Shown in pieces: positions 1-7,033 of a stretch of DNA of 12,322 nt (within the stretch, counting starts at the first letter, position 1; each line of letters opens with the position of its first letter). The notes below the pieces were generated by a model, which saw only the letters and a list, made by a program, of their open reading frames with translations, searched no databases and had not been told where the DNA came from. The DNA comes from Verrucomicrobiota bacterium. Its GTDB lineage: Bacteria; Verrucomicrobiota; Verrucomicrobiia; Opitutales; Opitutaceae. The DNA lies in contig JAEXPQ010000117.1 in NCBI GenBank assembly GCA_023446735.1, forward strand, positions 1 to 12,322. Direction: 5' to 3'. Made by a program: the position numbers and the translations under genes.

Positions 1-3000
1 GGTGACGGGCGCGGGCGCTGGACTGCCGTCGGGGGCCGAGGCCGGGCCGGCGGGAGCGGCCGGGGCGGCGGCGCCGTTCTTGCGGGCGGCGAGCTCCTCG
101 GCGGCGCCGACCAGGGCGCGCTTGAGCTCATGCGGTCGCACCGGTTTGGAGACGTAGTCGTCCATGCCGGCGGCGATGCAGCGCTCGCGGTCGCCGGGCA
201 TGGCGTTGGCGGTCATCGCGACGAGGTAGGGCCGCTGGCCGCGGGGGTAGCGCATGTTGACCTCGCCCGCGCAGGTGAGGCCGTCCATCTCGGGCATCTG
301 CACGTCGAGCAGGATGACGTTGTAGGGGTGGTGATCGAGCGCCGAGAGGACCTCGAGGCCGTTGTTGGCGATGTCGACCCGGTAGCCCATGCGGCCGAGC
401 ATGAGCGCGGCCATGCGCTGGTTCGTGGGGTTGTCCTCGGCGAGGAGGATGTCGAGCGGGTAGTCGTGCGCGAGCATCTCGGTGCCGGAGGCGGAGGTGC
501 GGCCCGAGCGCTGCACGACCGTGCCGGAGGCGAGGCCGCGGAGGGCGTCGAGGAAGCTGAGCGTCTTGACGGGTTTGGTGACGATCGCGGAGATGCCGAG
601 CTCGGCGGGCGGCTGGCCGAGGCTGCCGAGGGGGGCGAGCAGGGCGATGGGCAGCCGTTCGTATTGGCGGTGGGCCCGCACCGCCCGGGAGAAGGCGAGG
701 CCGTCGAGCTTGGGCATGTGGAGCTCGACGACGGCGAGGTCGAAGATCTCGCCGTTGTTGAGCCACTGGAGCGCCTCCGCGGGCGAGTCGGCGGCGCGCA
801 CGGCCAAGCCCCAGGCGGTGGCGAGCTCGCCGAGCACGAGGCAGGTGGTGCGGTTGGGTTCGACGAGGAGGAGGCGTTTGCCGGCGATCTCCGGCCGCGG
901 GGCGTGGAGGTGGGGCTGGTCGTCGCCCTCGGCGGCGGGGACGGGCACCTCGAACTGGAAGGTGCTGCCCTTGCCGGACTCGCTCTCGACCCAGATGCGG
1001 CCGTGCATGAGCTCGACGATCTTCTTGCAGATGGCCAATCCGAGGCCACTGCCGCCGTATTGGCGAGTTGTCGACGAATCGACCTGGCTGAAGGTCTTGA
1101 AGAGGCGGTCCATGCGGTCGGCCGGGATGCCGATGCCGGAGTCGCGCACGGCGAAGTGCAGGAGCTGGCGGCCGCCCTCGGCGGCGCCGCGGTGGGTCAC
1201 GGAGACCAGGATATCGCCGGCGGCGGTGAACTTGATGGCGTTGCCGATGAGATTGATGAGGACCTGCCGCAGCCGGGTGGTGTCGCCCACGATCCGCGCG
1301 GGGACGCCCGGACCGAAGGAACCGACGAGGTCGAGATGCTTCTCGGCGGCCTTGGCGCCGAGGACGTCGAGCGCGTTCTCCACGCATTCGCGCAGGTCGA
1401 AGTCGCGCTGCTCGAGCTCGAGCTTGCCGGACTCGATCTTGGAGAAGTCGAGGATGTCGTTGATGAGCGAGAGCAGCGAGTCGCCCGAGGTGCTCACGGT
1501 CTCGGCGAGCTCGCGCTGCTCGACCGAGAGGCCGGTGTCGAGGAGCAACCCGCTCATGCCGATGATGGCGTTGAGGGGGGTGCGGATCTCGTGGCTCATG
1601 TTGGCGAGGAACTCCGACTTGGCGACGGTGGCCATGGCGGATTCCTGGGCGAGGGTGTTGGCGCGCTCGATGGCGGTCTCGAGCTGCTGGTTGAGGCTCT
1701 CGGCGTTCTCCGCGGCGGCGCGCAGGTAGGCGGCCATCTCCTTCTCGGCGGTGTTGTCCCAGTTCACGCCGAAGACGCGCACGGCGGAGCCGCGGTCGCC
1801 GTTGCTCACGTAGGCGATGGCGCGCACGTGGCGCACCGCGCCATCCGGAGTCTGGATGCGGTACTCGGTGTCGAACTCGGCGCCGGAGGCGATGGCGGAG
1901 TGGAGCCGCTGCTCGGTGGCGGCGAGGTCCTCGTGGAGGATGGTGGAACGCCACAGCTCGTAGGAGATGCCCTTCTCCGGCGTGAGTCCGTAGATTTCAT
2001 ACATCCGCTGGTCCCATTTGAGGGTGCGGCTGGCGACATCGAGCTCCCAGATGCCGAAGCCGGCGGCCTGCACGGCGATCTGGAGCTGGCTGCCCGCGAC
2101 CGCCGGGGCCGTGCTCGCGCCGAGCTCGACGGCGAAAGCGGCATAGCGGCGGGCGCCCGTGGCGTCGGTTTCGGGGACGATGGTGACGTGCGCCTCGTAG
2201 AGCCGTCCGTCCTTGGCCTTGTTGACGATCTTGCCGCGCCAGAGCTGACCGGCGCTGATGGTCTCCCACAGATTGCGGAAGAACTCCGGGGGATGCCGCC
2301 CGCTGTTGAGAATCCGGTGAGTGCGGCCGAGCAGCTGGTCGCGGCCGAAGCCGGCGAGCTGGCAGAAGCGCTCGTTGACGTCGGTGATGAGTCCCCGTTC
2401 GTCGGTGACGGACATCGCCGTGAGTTCTTCCAGCGCGGCGCGCAGTCCGGCGCCCGGGTGCGGCGCGGCCGCACTGGGCGGCGGAGCGGGGGGCGGTGGC
2501 GGCGGAGCAGAGGCGGGGTGCGGGCTGGCGAGACGGCGGGAGACGAAAAACGCGGTGCCGAGCGCGAGCAGGGCGCTGCCCAGGGTCAGGCGAACGGTGG
2601 CGAGGCGCAGCGCCCCTTCGCGTCGCTCGGCGGCCTGGCCGAGCTCCTGGAGTTGGGCGCCTTGCAGGCGCAGCAGGGTGGCCAGCGCGTTCTGGGCCAC
2701 GGCGAGGCGGCGGGCCGGGTCGGGATCGGCGGCCACGGGTCGCCGGGAGAACTCGATCGAATCGAGGGCGGAGAGGTAGCCGGCGCGGGTGGTCGGCGCG
2801 AGAGCGGCGGCCTGAATGGCGCCGCGGAGGCGGCGCAGGGTGTGATCACCGGCGTTCGGACCGGGAGCAGGCGGGACGGCGTCGCTTTGTTCCTGTTGGA
2901 TCTCGCTGATCGCGGCCTCGAGGGCGGTGCGCAGCTCCGGTTGGCCATTTGCCTCGGGGGTGGCGAGGCGGGCGAGCGCCGGAAGCATGGCCCAAAGGCC

Positions 3001-3129
3001 GAGGCCGAGCGCGCCGAGCGCCAAGCAGGGCGCCCAGCGGCCGCGCACGAAATCGAGGATCGGGCGTGGGGAGTGAATTGTCACCTTGGGGCCGGAGCCG
3101 CCGGATGGCGGCGCCGTTGGCAGTGTCAT
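1..3129 (-). CDS. Hybrid sensor histidine kinase/response regulator (C-terminus cut by left edge)
   Basis: A membrane-bound hybrid kinase: it would sense a signal, autophosphorylate on His and pass the phosphate to an Asp in its own receiver. The window holds 1043 codons with no stop. Visible in order: membrane segments at about residues 32-55 and 176-196 around a periplasmic stretch of about 120 residues; a Pro-rich linker (203-225); PAS (about 230-335); PAS with PAC (about 349-465); a coiled coil (466-503); HisKA with the phospho-His at 513 (FLANMSHEIRTPLN); HATPase with N-box N630, G1 DSGIGIP (663-669) and G2 GGSGLGL (692-698); receiver 1 (about 750-860); receiver 2 (about 892-1005) with E898/D899, D942, T973 and K995. 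Receiver 1 has Glu802 at the phospho-site. There is no HAMP domain. Residues 1009-1043 are Ala/Pro-rich, so a further domain (Hpt or a third receiver) may follow beyond the edge; this is inference. The start is the first in-frame ATG (3129); the frame stays open upstream and no Shine-Dalgarno is seen, so the start is only probable. Confidence 0.95.
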   Translation of the reverse strand, partial: MTLPTAPPSGGSGPKVTIHSPRPILDFVRGRWAPCLALGALGLGLWAMLPALARLATPEANGQPELRTALEAAISEIQQEQSDAVPPAPGPNAGDHTLRRLRGAIQAAALAPTTRAGYLSALDSIEFSRRPVAADPDPARRLAVAQNALATLLRLQGAQLQELGQAAERREGALRLATVRLTLGSALLALGTAFFVSRRLASPHPASAPPPPPPAPPPSAAAPHPGAGLRAALEELTAMSVTDERGLITDVNERFCQLAGFGRDQLLGRTHRILNSGRHPPEFFRNLWETISAGQLWRGKIVNKAKDGRLYEAHVTIVPETDATGARRYAAFAVELGASTAPAVAGSQLQIAVQAAGFGIWELDVASRTLKWDQRMYEIYGLTPEKGISYELWRSTILHEDLAATEQRLHSAIASGAEFDTEYRIQTPDGAVRHVRAIAYVSNGDRGSAVRVFGVNWDNTAEKEMAAYLRAAAENAESLNQQLETAIERANTLAQESAMATVAKSEFLANMSHEIRTPLNAIIGMSGLLLDTGLSVEQRELAETVSTSGDSLLSLINDILDFSKIESGKLELEQRDFDLRECVENALDVLGAKAAEKHLDLVGSFGPGVPARIVGDTTRLRQVLINLIGNAIKFTAAGDILVSVTHRGAAEGGRQLLHFAVRDSGIGIPADRMDRLFKTFSQVDSSTTRQYGGSGLGLAICKKIVELMHGRIWVESESGKGSTFQFEVPVPAAEGDDQPHLHAPRPEIAGKRLLLVEPNRTTCLVLGELATAWGLAVRAADSPAEALQWLNNGEIFDLAVVELHMPKLDGLAFSRAVRAHRQYERLPIALLAPLGSLGQPPAELGISAIVTKPVKTLSFLDALRGLASGTVVQRSGRTSASGTEMLAHDYPLDILLAEDNPTNQRMAALMLGRMGYRVDIANNGLEVLSALDHHPYNVILLDVQMPEMDGLTCAGEVNMRYPRGQRPYLVAMTANAMPGDRERCIAAGMDDYVSKPVRPHELKRALVGAAEELAARKNGAAAPAAPAGPASAPDGSPAPAPVT

Positions 3130-3299
3130 CGGCCGGCCGGGCGGCGGCTTGAGGCGCAACCCGCGGGGATGTGCTGGGCCCGGTGGTCTTCCCGGGGCGC
3201 CCGGTCGCGTGGCACGGGCGAACGGGGCGGACGGTTGCAGTTTTCCTTCAGGGGATCCCCCGTACGCCGATACTCGGTGGAGCTCTCCCCGTTGCTCCC
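3130..3299. promoter_or_regulatory. Divergent intergenic region between the hybrid kinase and the HAMP-like protein
   Basis: These 170 bases separate two divergent starts and must hold both promoters. The part nearest the + strand gene is less GC-rich (about 3234-3275) and includes a perfect 10-base palindrome, GGGGATCCCC, at 3251-3260. I found no convincing -35/-10 pair with normal spacing and no Shine-Dalgarno before either start. Promoter function is inferred from layout only. Confidence 0.4.
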
Positions 3300-3734
3300 A
3301 TGAAGAATCGTGCGCCGCTTCTCGTCGTTAAAACCAAGCTGCAGGGCCATCTGCTCTGGTTGGTCTTCGTCGCGATGGCGCTCCCGACCGTGTTCTTCGG
3401 CGGGGCGCTGTGGCTGCTGGTGTATTGCTTCGGCGGACTGTCGCCCCAGGTGGGCCCGGACGAGACCCGGGTGCGGGTGCTCCAGTTGGTGCTCATGCTC
3501 TTCCCGGTCTGGGCCGCCGGCCTGTTCGGTTGGGCGTTCCATCTCACGAACCGGGTGGTCGGGCCGGTCGAACGCATGATTCGGGAACTGGATGCCCGCC
3601 TGAGCGGAACCGCCACGGGACCGATCGTGCTGCGGCCGAAGGACGTGCTGCGCCCGCTCGCGGAGAAGATCAATCAGGTCGTGGCCGAGTGGGAGAAGAC
3701 CCGGCCGCCCCCGCCTGCGCCCCCGCCCCGCTGA
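3300..3734 (+). CDS. Small two-pass membrane protein with a stand-alone HAMP-like domain
   Basis: 144 residues. After a basic N-terminus (KNR...KTKLQ) comes a membrane segment at about 18-44, a short, probably periplasmic loop (45-59), a second membrane segment at about 60-82, and a cytoplasmic tail. The tail has a HAMP pattern: first helix RVVGPVERMIRELDARL (85-101) with the conserved Pro89 followed by Glu91, a connector (102-112), and second helix DVLRPLAEKINQVVAEW (115-131). It ends in a Pro-rich tail. HAMP domains normally relay signals across the membrane inside receptors and kinases; here no output domain follows. The gene diverges from the hybrid kinase, which has membrane segments but no HAMP, so a partnership is plausible but unproven. 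The ATG at 3300 is chosen because the membrane protein begins cleanly there; the frame is open further upstream. No Shine-Dalgarno is seen. Function otherwise unknown. Confidence 0.85.
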   Translation: MKNRAPLLVVKTKLQGHLLWLVFVAMALPTVFFGGALWLLVYCFGGLSPQVGPDETRVRVLQLVLMLFPVWAAGLFGWAFHLTNRVVGPVERMIRELDARLSGTATGPIVLRPKDVLRPLAEKINQVVAEWEKTRPPPPAPPPR

Positions 3735-3757
3735 ACCGGGAAATGGTGGCTCCTCCG

Positions 3758-3771
3758 CCGGGGAACCCCGG
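3758..3771. terminator. Small GC hairpin in a convergent gap, possible terminator
   Basis: CCGGGG and CCCCGG flank a two-base AA, giving a short GC-only stem 24 bases after the stop at 3734 and between convergent genes. No T-run follows on either strand, so it does not fit a classical intrinsic terminator. The call rests on position and symmetry and is weak. Confidence 0.25.
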
Positions 3772-3784
3772 GGCACCTACTACC

Positions 3785-3846
3785 CCGAAACTCGGAACTC
3801 GGAACTCCGAACCCTAAACTCCGAACCCTGAACCCTGAACCCGAAC
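3785..3846. repeat. Degenerate heptameric tandem repeat (unit like YCBRAAC)
   Basis: Eight consecutive 7-base units and one 6-base unit, all ending in AAC: CCGAAAC, TCGGAAC, TCGGAAC, TCCGAAC, CCTAAAC, TCCGAAC, CCTGAAC, CCTGAAC, CCGAAC. The phase is kept across 62 bases. The tract lies in the gap between two convergent stop codons (3734 and 3852) and is richer in A than its surroundings. It resembles the short tandemly repeated heptamers known from cyanobacteria in kind, not in sequence. Function unknown. Confidence 0.9.
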
Positions 3847-3851
3847 CCTCC

Positions 3852-5213
3852 CTACGGGAGCTGGGCGCTGGCTGCGAGCGCGGGCGGGATCGCGAGGCCG
3901 AGCGTTTGGCAATGCCGGAGGGCGGCGACCAAGGCGAGGCGCGGGACCGCGGCGGCGGGGTGGTCGGCGGCGTGGGCGGCCAGGAATTCGAGACGGGTCT
4001 CGTGCGGGGCGAGTTTATCGGCGGCGAGCACGCCTTTCTCCACGAGGAAGAAGTGCAGCACGTGGTCGAGCGCGACGGCATGGGCGCCCGGATCGGCCGG
4101 AAGCGCGTAATCGAGCGGCGCGGGGCCCGGCTTGGCGGCCTCGATGTAGCCGAGCAGCAGCGGCCAGGCGCGGGCGAGGGCATCGGCGCCTTCGAGGGCG
4201 AGGGTCTTCAGGAGCTTGCCTTTGCGCACGTCCCAGATCGTGAACTCGACACCGCCCAGCGCTCCGCCGGCGGCGGCGCGCACGGTGCCGGCAAGGGCGT
4301 AGTCGAGCGGCTCCTCGCGGGCGGGGAAAAGCTGGCGGATCTGCTCCAGGCGGAACGGGCGCGGGCACAGGAGCAGGTTCTTCTGCGGGTCGAGGCCCGA
4401 GGTGGCGATCGGGCGGTAGGCGGGCGCGAACCAGCACGCTTCCGCCAGGGCCAGCGGCAAACCGCGCACGACGGCGGCGAGCGGGTGGTCGGGCGCGGCG
4501 AACTCGCCGGCCTTGAGCCCCTCGCCGACGAGAGCGATCGGTAGGAAGGCGATCCGGCGCACGCGCGGATTCTTGGTCGGCAGGGTGTTCTCGCCGTTCT
4601 CCAGCCCGTAGGTCCAGATCGGTTTGCTGATGTTGATCAGATTGATGTCGTTGGCGGCCTCGCGGGGGAGGGCGGCCGGCTCGGCCGGGGCGGCGGCGCG
4701 GAGCTCGGTCACGGCATTGGCGAAACCGTCGAACCGGTCGCGCAACGAGTAAGTGGTGACGAGCGGGCGGAGCAGGTCGAGGAGCTGCTGGGCGGCGTGG
4801 GCGTTGCGGCGGTGGATGAAGGCCTGCAGGAGGTTGAGGCCGGGGCCGGTGCCATGGAGCGCTGGATCGTAGCGCGGTGCGAGGAATTCGATGACGGCGT
4901 CGATGTGGCCGGTGGCGCCGAGGTCGCCCGAGATGGTGGTGAACGGCCCGCCGAGGTCCTCGTCGGCGTTGGCGATCCGCTCGTAGATCTGGAGGGCGGC
5001 GGGGAGGTCCTTCCGGTCGAGGAGCGCGCGCGCCTCGGCCAGCAATGCCGGCAGGTCGAGTTCTCCGGCGGCGGCCTGCGCCGAGATCGAGTCGGTCCCA
5101 GCGGGTGGCGCGGGCGCCGGTTCGGCCGCGGGCGCAGCCGCGGCGGGCACCGGGGCCGCCGGGCGGGAGTTCGGGGTGCGGTTGGAGCCGAAGAGCGAAG
5201 CGAAGAAGCCCAC
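3852..5213 (-). CDS. Unrecognised protein with TPR-like helices and a TolB/FlgO-like half
   Basis: 453 residues from the GTG at 5213. The N-terminus (GFFASLFGSNRTPN) leads into an Ala/Pro-rich linker (about 17-42), then paired helices of TPR type (LPALLAEARALLDRKDLPAALQIYERIA, followed by further pairs to about 155). The second half starts with RRIAFLPIALVGEG and contains LPLALAEACWFAP, EPLDYALAGTVRAA and VEFTIWDVRKGKLLKTL. That order (a RIAFLP strand, helix, DYxLxGxVR, then xxDxxxGxxL) resembles the TolB N-terminal/FlgO-like fold; this is my inference, with moderate doubt. No signal peptide or membrane segment is seen. Start choice: an in-frame ATG at 5288 would add 25 residues, but those codons include ATA, AAA, CTT, ATT, AGT and TCT, unlike the GC-ending codons of the gene, so they look non-coding. 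Against this, the only near Shine-Dalgarno match (GAGG, 11 bases off) lies before the ATG. Divergent from the GH28-like gene. Confidence 0.8.
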   Translation of the reverse strand: MGFFASLFGSNRTPNSRPAAPVPAAAAPAAEPAPAPPAGTDSISAQAAAGELDLPALLAEARALLDRKDLPAALQIYERIANADEDLGGPFTTISGDLGATGHIDAVIEFLAPRYDPALHGTGPGLNLLQAFIHRRNAHAAQQLLDLLRPLVTTYSLRDRFDGFANAVTELRAAAPAEPAALPREAANDINLINISKPIWTYGLENGENTLPTKNPRVRRIAFLPIALVGEGLKAGEFAAPDHPLAAVVRGLPLALAEACWFAPAYRPIATSGLDPQKNLLLCPRPFRLEQIRQLFPAREEPLDYALAGTVRAAAGGALGGVEFTIWDVRKGKLLKTLALEGADALARAWPLLLGYIEAAKPGPAPLDYALPADPGAHAVALDHVLHFFLVEKGVLAADKLAPHETRLEFLAAHAADHPAAAVPRLALVAALRHCQTLGLAIPPALAASAQLP

Positions 5214-5340
5214 GGCCTCTTGGCTAGAGCGGCGCCGCGCACTGGCGAGGGCAATTTTCGGCGGCGGAGGCCGGCGAAGTATTTTCATGCGGTGTTCAGC
5301 CTCGCCAGCGGCCCGGCGGATCCTTAGCTCCAGAACCGCC
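5214..5340. promoter_or_regulatory. Divergent intergenic region before the TPR/TolB-like and GH28-like genes
   Basis: These 127 bases hold two A/T-rich patches rare in this window, GCAATTTTC near 5250 and AAGTATTTTCATG near 5277-5289, which fit a promoter zone better than coding sequence. No box pair with good spacing could be fixed on either strand. If the ATG at 5288 starts the minus-strand gene, the region shrinks to 52 bases (5289-5340). Confidence 0.35.
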
Positions 5341-6747
5341 GTGAATACTCGACTCCTCGTAACCGATTTTGGCGACGTCAACAATGGCTGGGCCCAGGCG
5401 ACCGGCACCGTGCAGAAGGCGATCAACACCGCCGCCACGCTCGGCGGCGGCACCGTCGTCTTCCCGCGCGGCATCTTCCGCTGCGGCACGTTGGAGCTGC
5501 GTTCCAACGTGACGCTGGAACTCACCAACGGTGCGATCCTGCAGGCCTCCCCCGATCTCGAGGAGTATCGCCCGATCGCCGAGTCCCACGGCGACCGCCA
5601 CCCGTACCACCTCATCGTCGCGCGCGGTTGCGAGAACGTCTGTATCCGCGGCCCCGGCGTGATCGATGGCAGCGCGGCCGACTTCTGGGAGGATGCCTCC
5701 AACTTGCGGGCCCCGATCAAGGTCAAGCGCCGGCTCGTCACCCCGCTCGTCGAGTTCGTCGACTGCAAGGATGTGCGGGTCTCGGATATCCTCCTGCGCA
5801 ATTCGCCCGGCTGGACGCTCCACCTCCAGCGTTGCGAGCGGGCTTGGATCCATTGCGTGCGGATCGAGAACGATCTCCGTGCCCCCGACTGCGACGGCCT
5901 CGTGATCAACGGCTCCCGTGACGTCTGGGTGCGCGACAGCTCCATCGTGACCGGCACCGACGGCATCGCCCTGAAGGCGTGGCGCGACACCGGCCCGTGC
6001 GAGCGTATCACCGTCAACCGCTGCTTCATCCGGGCCAACGGCTCCGCTTTGACCTGCGGTCCGGAGAGCGCCCACCCGATCCGGCATGTCATCTTCGGCG
6101 ATTGCATCCTGCACCACAGCCATACCGGCATCGGGCTTCACGCCGTCGAGGGCGCGGCGATCGAGGAGGTGCTCGTGCACGACATCGTGGTCGACACGCG
6201 TTGCGACCTGCTCGATTCGCGCCCGCTCGTGATCAACGCGCGCCCGCTCGACACCGCCGTGGGCGTGACGCCGGTGGTGCGGGGCGTGACGGTGCGCAAC
6301 CTGCGCGCCCAGACCGACGGCCGCATGATCATCGCCGCGGCCAACGGCGGCACGATCGAGGACGTGCGGCTCGACGACGTGACGCTGCGCTACCCGCTCG
6401 TCGAGAAGACCGCACGCTACCTGGAGCCGGCCATGATCGAGGAGCGCATCGGCAGCCCCGAGGCCCGCCGCGCCAACGCCGCCCTTGTGGCCGAAAACGT
6501 GCAGCAGTTGCGCGTGACCAATTTCGACGTGCGCTGGCCGAGCGCGCCCGCGCCGGCCGAATGGCTGCCGGACTGGAAGCGCCTGCGGAACACCTCCGAG
6601 ATCCTCCAGCGCGACGCGTGGTTGTCCGATCCGAAGCCCGTGGTGCCCGCCTTCTGGCTACGAGGCGTGAATGCCGATATCGACACACGCGCCCAGGGCC
6701 TCAACGGCGCGCCCACGATCGACGCCCGCGACTGCCGGCTGGACTGA
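5341..6747 (+). CDS. GH28-like right-handed beta-helix protein (polygalacturonase-related)
   Basis: 468 residues from the GTG at 5341. It opens as GH28 proteins do: a VTDFGDVNNG strand, a helix (VQKAINTAAT), GGGTVVFPRGIF, then strand-rich beta-helix coils with turns such as IRGPGVIDG. GH28 enzymes cut alpha-galacturonide or rhamnogalacturonan bonds in pectin. The family motifs are recognisable but altered: NTDG is DCDG (183-186), the catalytic GDD is GTD (205-207), GHG is replaced by ANGSALTCG (232-240), and RIK by GIGLH (263-267). Asp185 and Asp207 remain. The C-terminal WPSAPAPAEWLPDW region is long, and no signal peptide follows the chosen start, so the protein may stay in the cytoplasm. 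An in-frame ATG at 5287 would overlap the minus-strand regulatory zone and adds nothing typical of the family. No Shine-Dalgarno is seen. The fold is confident; the activity is uncertain. Confidence 0.85.
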   Translation: MNTRLLVTDFGDVNNGWAQATGTVQKAINTAATLGGGTVVFPRGIFRCGTLELRSNVTLELTNGAILQASPDLEEYRPIAESHGDRHPYHLIVARGCENVCIRGPGVIDGSAADFWEDASNLRAPIKVKRRLVTPLVEFVDCKDVRVSDILLRNSPGWTLHLQRCERAWIHCVRIENDLRAPDCDGLVINGSRDVWVRDSSIVTGTDGIALKAWRDTGPCERITVNRCFIRANGSALTCGPESAHPIRHVIFGDCILHHSHTGIGLHAVEGAAIEEVLVHDIVVDTRCDLLDSRPLVINARPLDTAVGVTPVVRGVTVRNLRAQTDGRMIIAAANGGTIEDVRLDDVTLRYPLVEKTARYLEPAMIEERIGSPEARRANAALVAENVQQLRVTNFDVRWPSAPAPAEWLPDWKRLRNTSEILQRDAWLSDPKPVVPAFWLRGVNADIDTRAQGLNGAPTIDARDCRLD

Positions 6748-6759
6748 GCGGTTGCCTTG

Positions 6760-6871
6760 GAGACGAGGGACGAGTGTCGAGGGATGAGCGCCAAACCGTC
6801 GGGGAGCTGATCCAGTGCGCTGGTTGGCTTGGAGTCTCGCGGGCACTCCGGCTCTCGACACCCGTCGTCTC
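6760..6871. repeat. Heptamer tract with inverted partner; potential branched structure
   Basis: Just after the GH28-like stop lie four 7-base units in phase: GAGACGA, GGGACGA, GTGTCGA, GGGATGA (6760-6787). About 70 bases on is an inverted counterpart. GAGACGA (6760-6766) is perfectly complementary to 6865-6871, and GTGTCGAG (6774-6781) to 6854-6861. Between these arms are two smaller inverted repeats: GCCAAACC/GGTTGGC (6790-6797/6822-6828, one bulge) and GGAGT/ACTCC (6831-6835/6845-6849). The set would fold as a stem with two side hairpins. It sits between convergent genes and could end or stabilise transcripts, or be a repeat element. The rest of the gap, 6872-7033, shows nothing I can call. 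Confidence 0.7.
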
Positions 6872-7033
6872 GAACCTCAACTGACTGACTACGGCTGAGC
6901 GGCGCGGGGTATGCCGGGGCGGTTCCCGACCGGCCGGTGTACTGTGGCCTCGTCGGCGCGCTCGTTCGCCGCGGTCCGCGTCGCTTCGCGGGTGGCGTGA
7001 GTCGCGCGGTGCTGGTCCCGGCGCGTGGCGGTG

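Noticed and set aside
3251..3260. GGGGATCCCC palindrome as an operator
   Set aside because: A single 10-base GC-rich palindrome is expected by chance in this composition and it has no second copy in the region; kept only as a note in the intergenic entry.
130..3303. A 1057-codon open frame on the plus strand, antisense to the hybrid kinase
   Set aside because: It mirrors the kinase codon for codon. GC-ending codons leave the opposite frame free of stops. Its translation is Gly/Glu/Val-rich with no domain, while the minus strand has every kinase motif.
1..3734. Kinase and HAMP-like protein as part of a chemotaxis or defence system
   Set aside because: No methyl-accepting domain, CheW/CheA feature, nuclease or other effector gene is visible in the window.
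3813..3819. CCTAAAC in the heptamer tract looks like a plant-type telomere repeat
   Set aside because: It occurs once, as one variant unit of a degenerate bacterial tract; the neighbours differ, so no telomere-like function is supported.
3785..3846. CRISPR-like array
   Set aside because: The units are 7 bases, contiguous and without spacers; no cas gene is present.
5289..6131. Upstream extension of the TPR/TolB-like frame to about 760 codons
   Set aside because: The added part is antisense to the GH28-like gene and has no domain; the plus strand there shows a coherent beta-helix protein.
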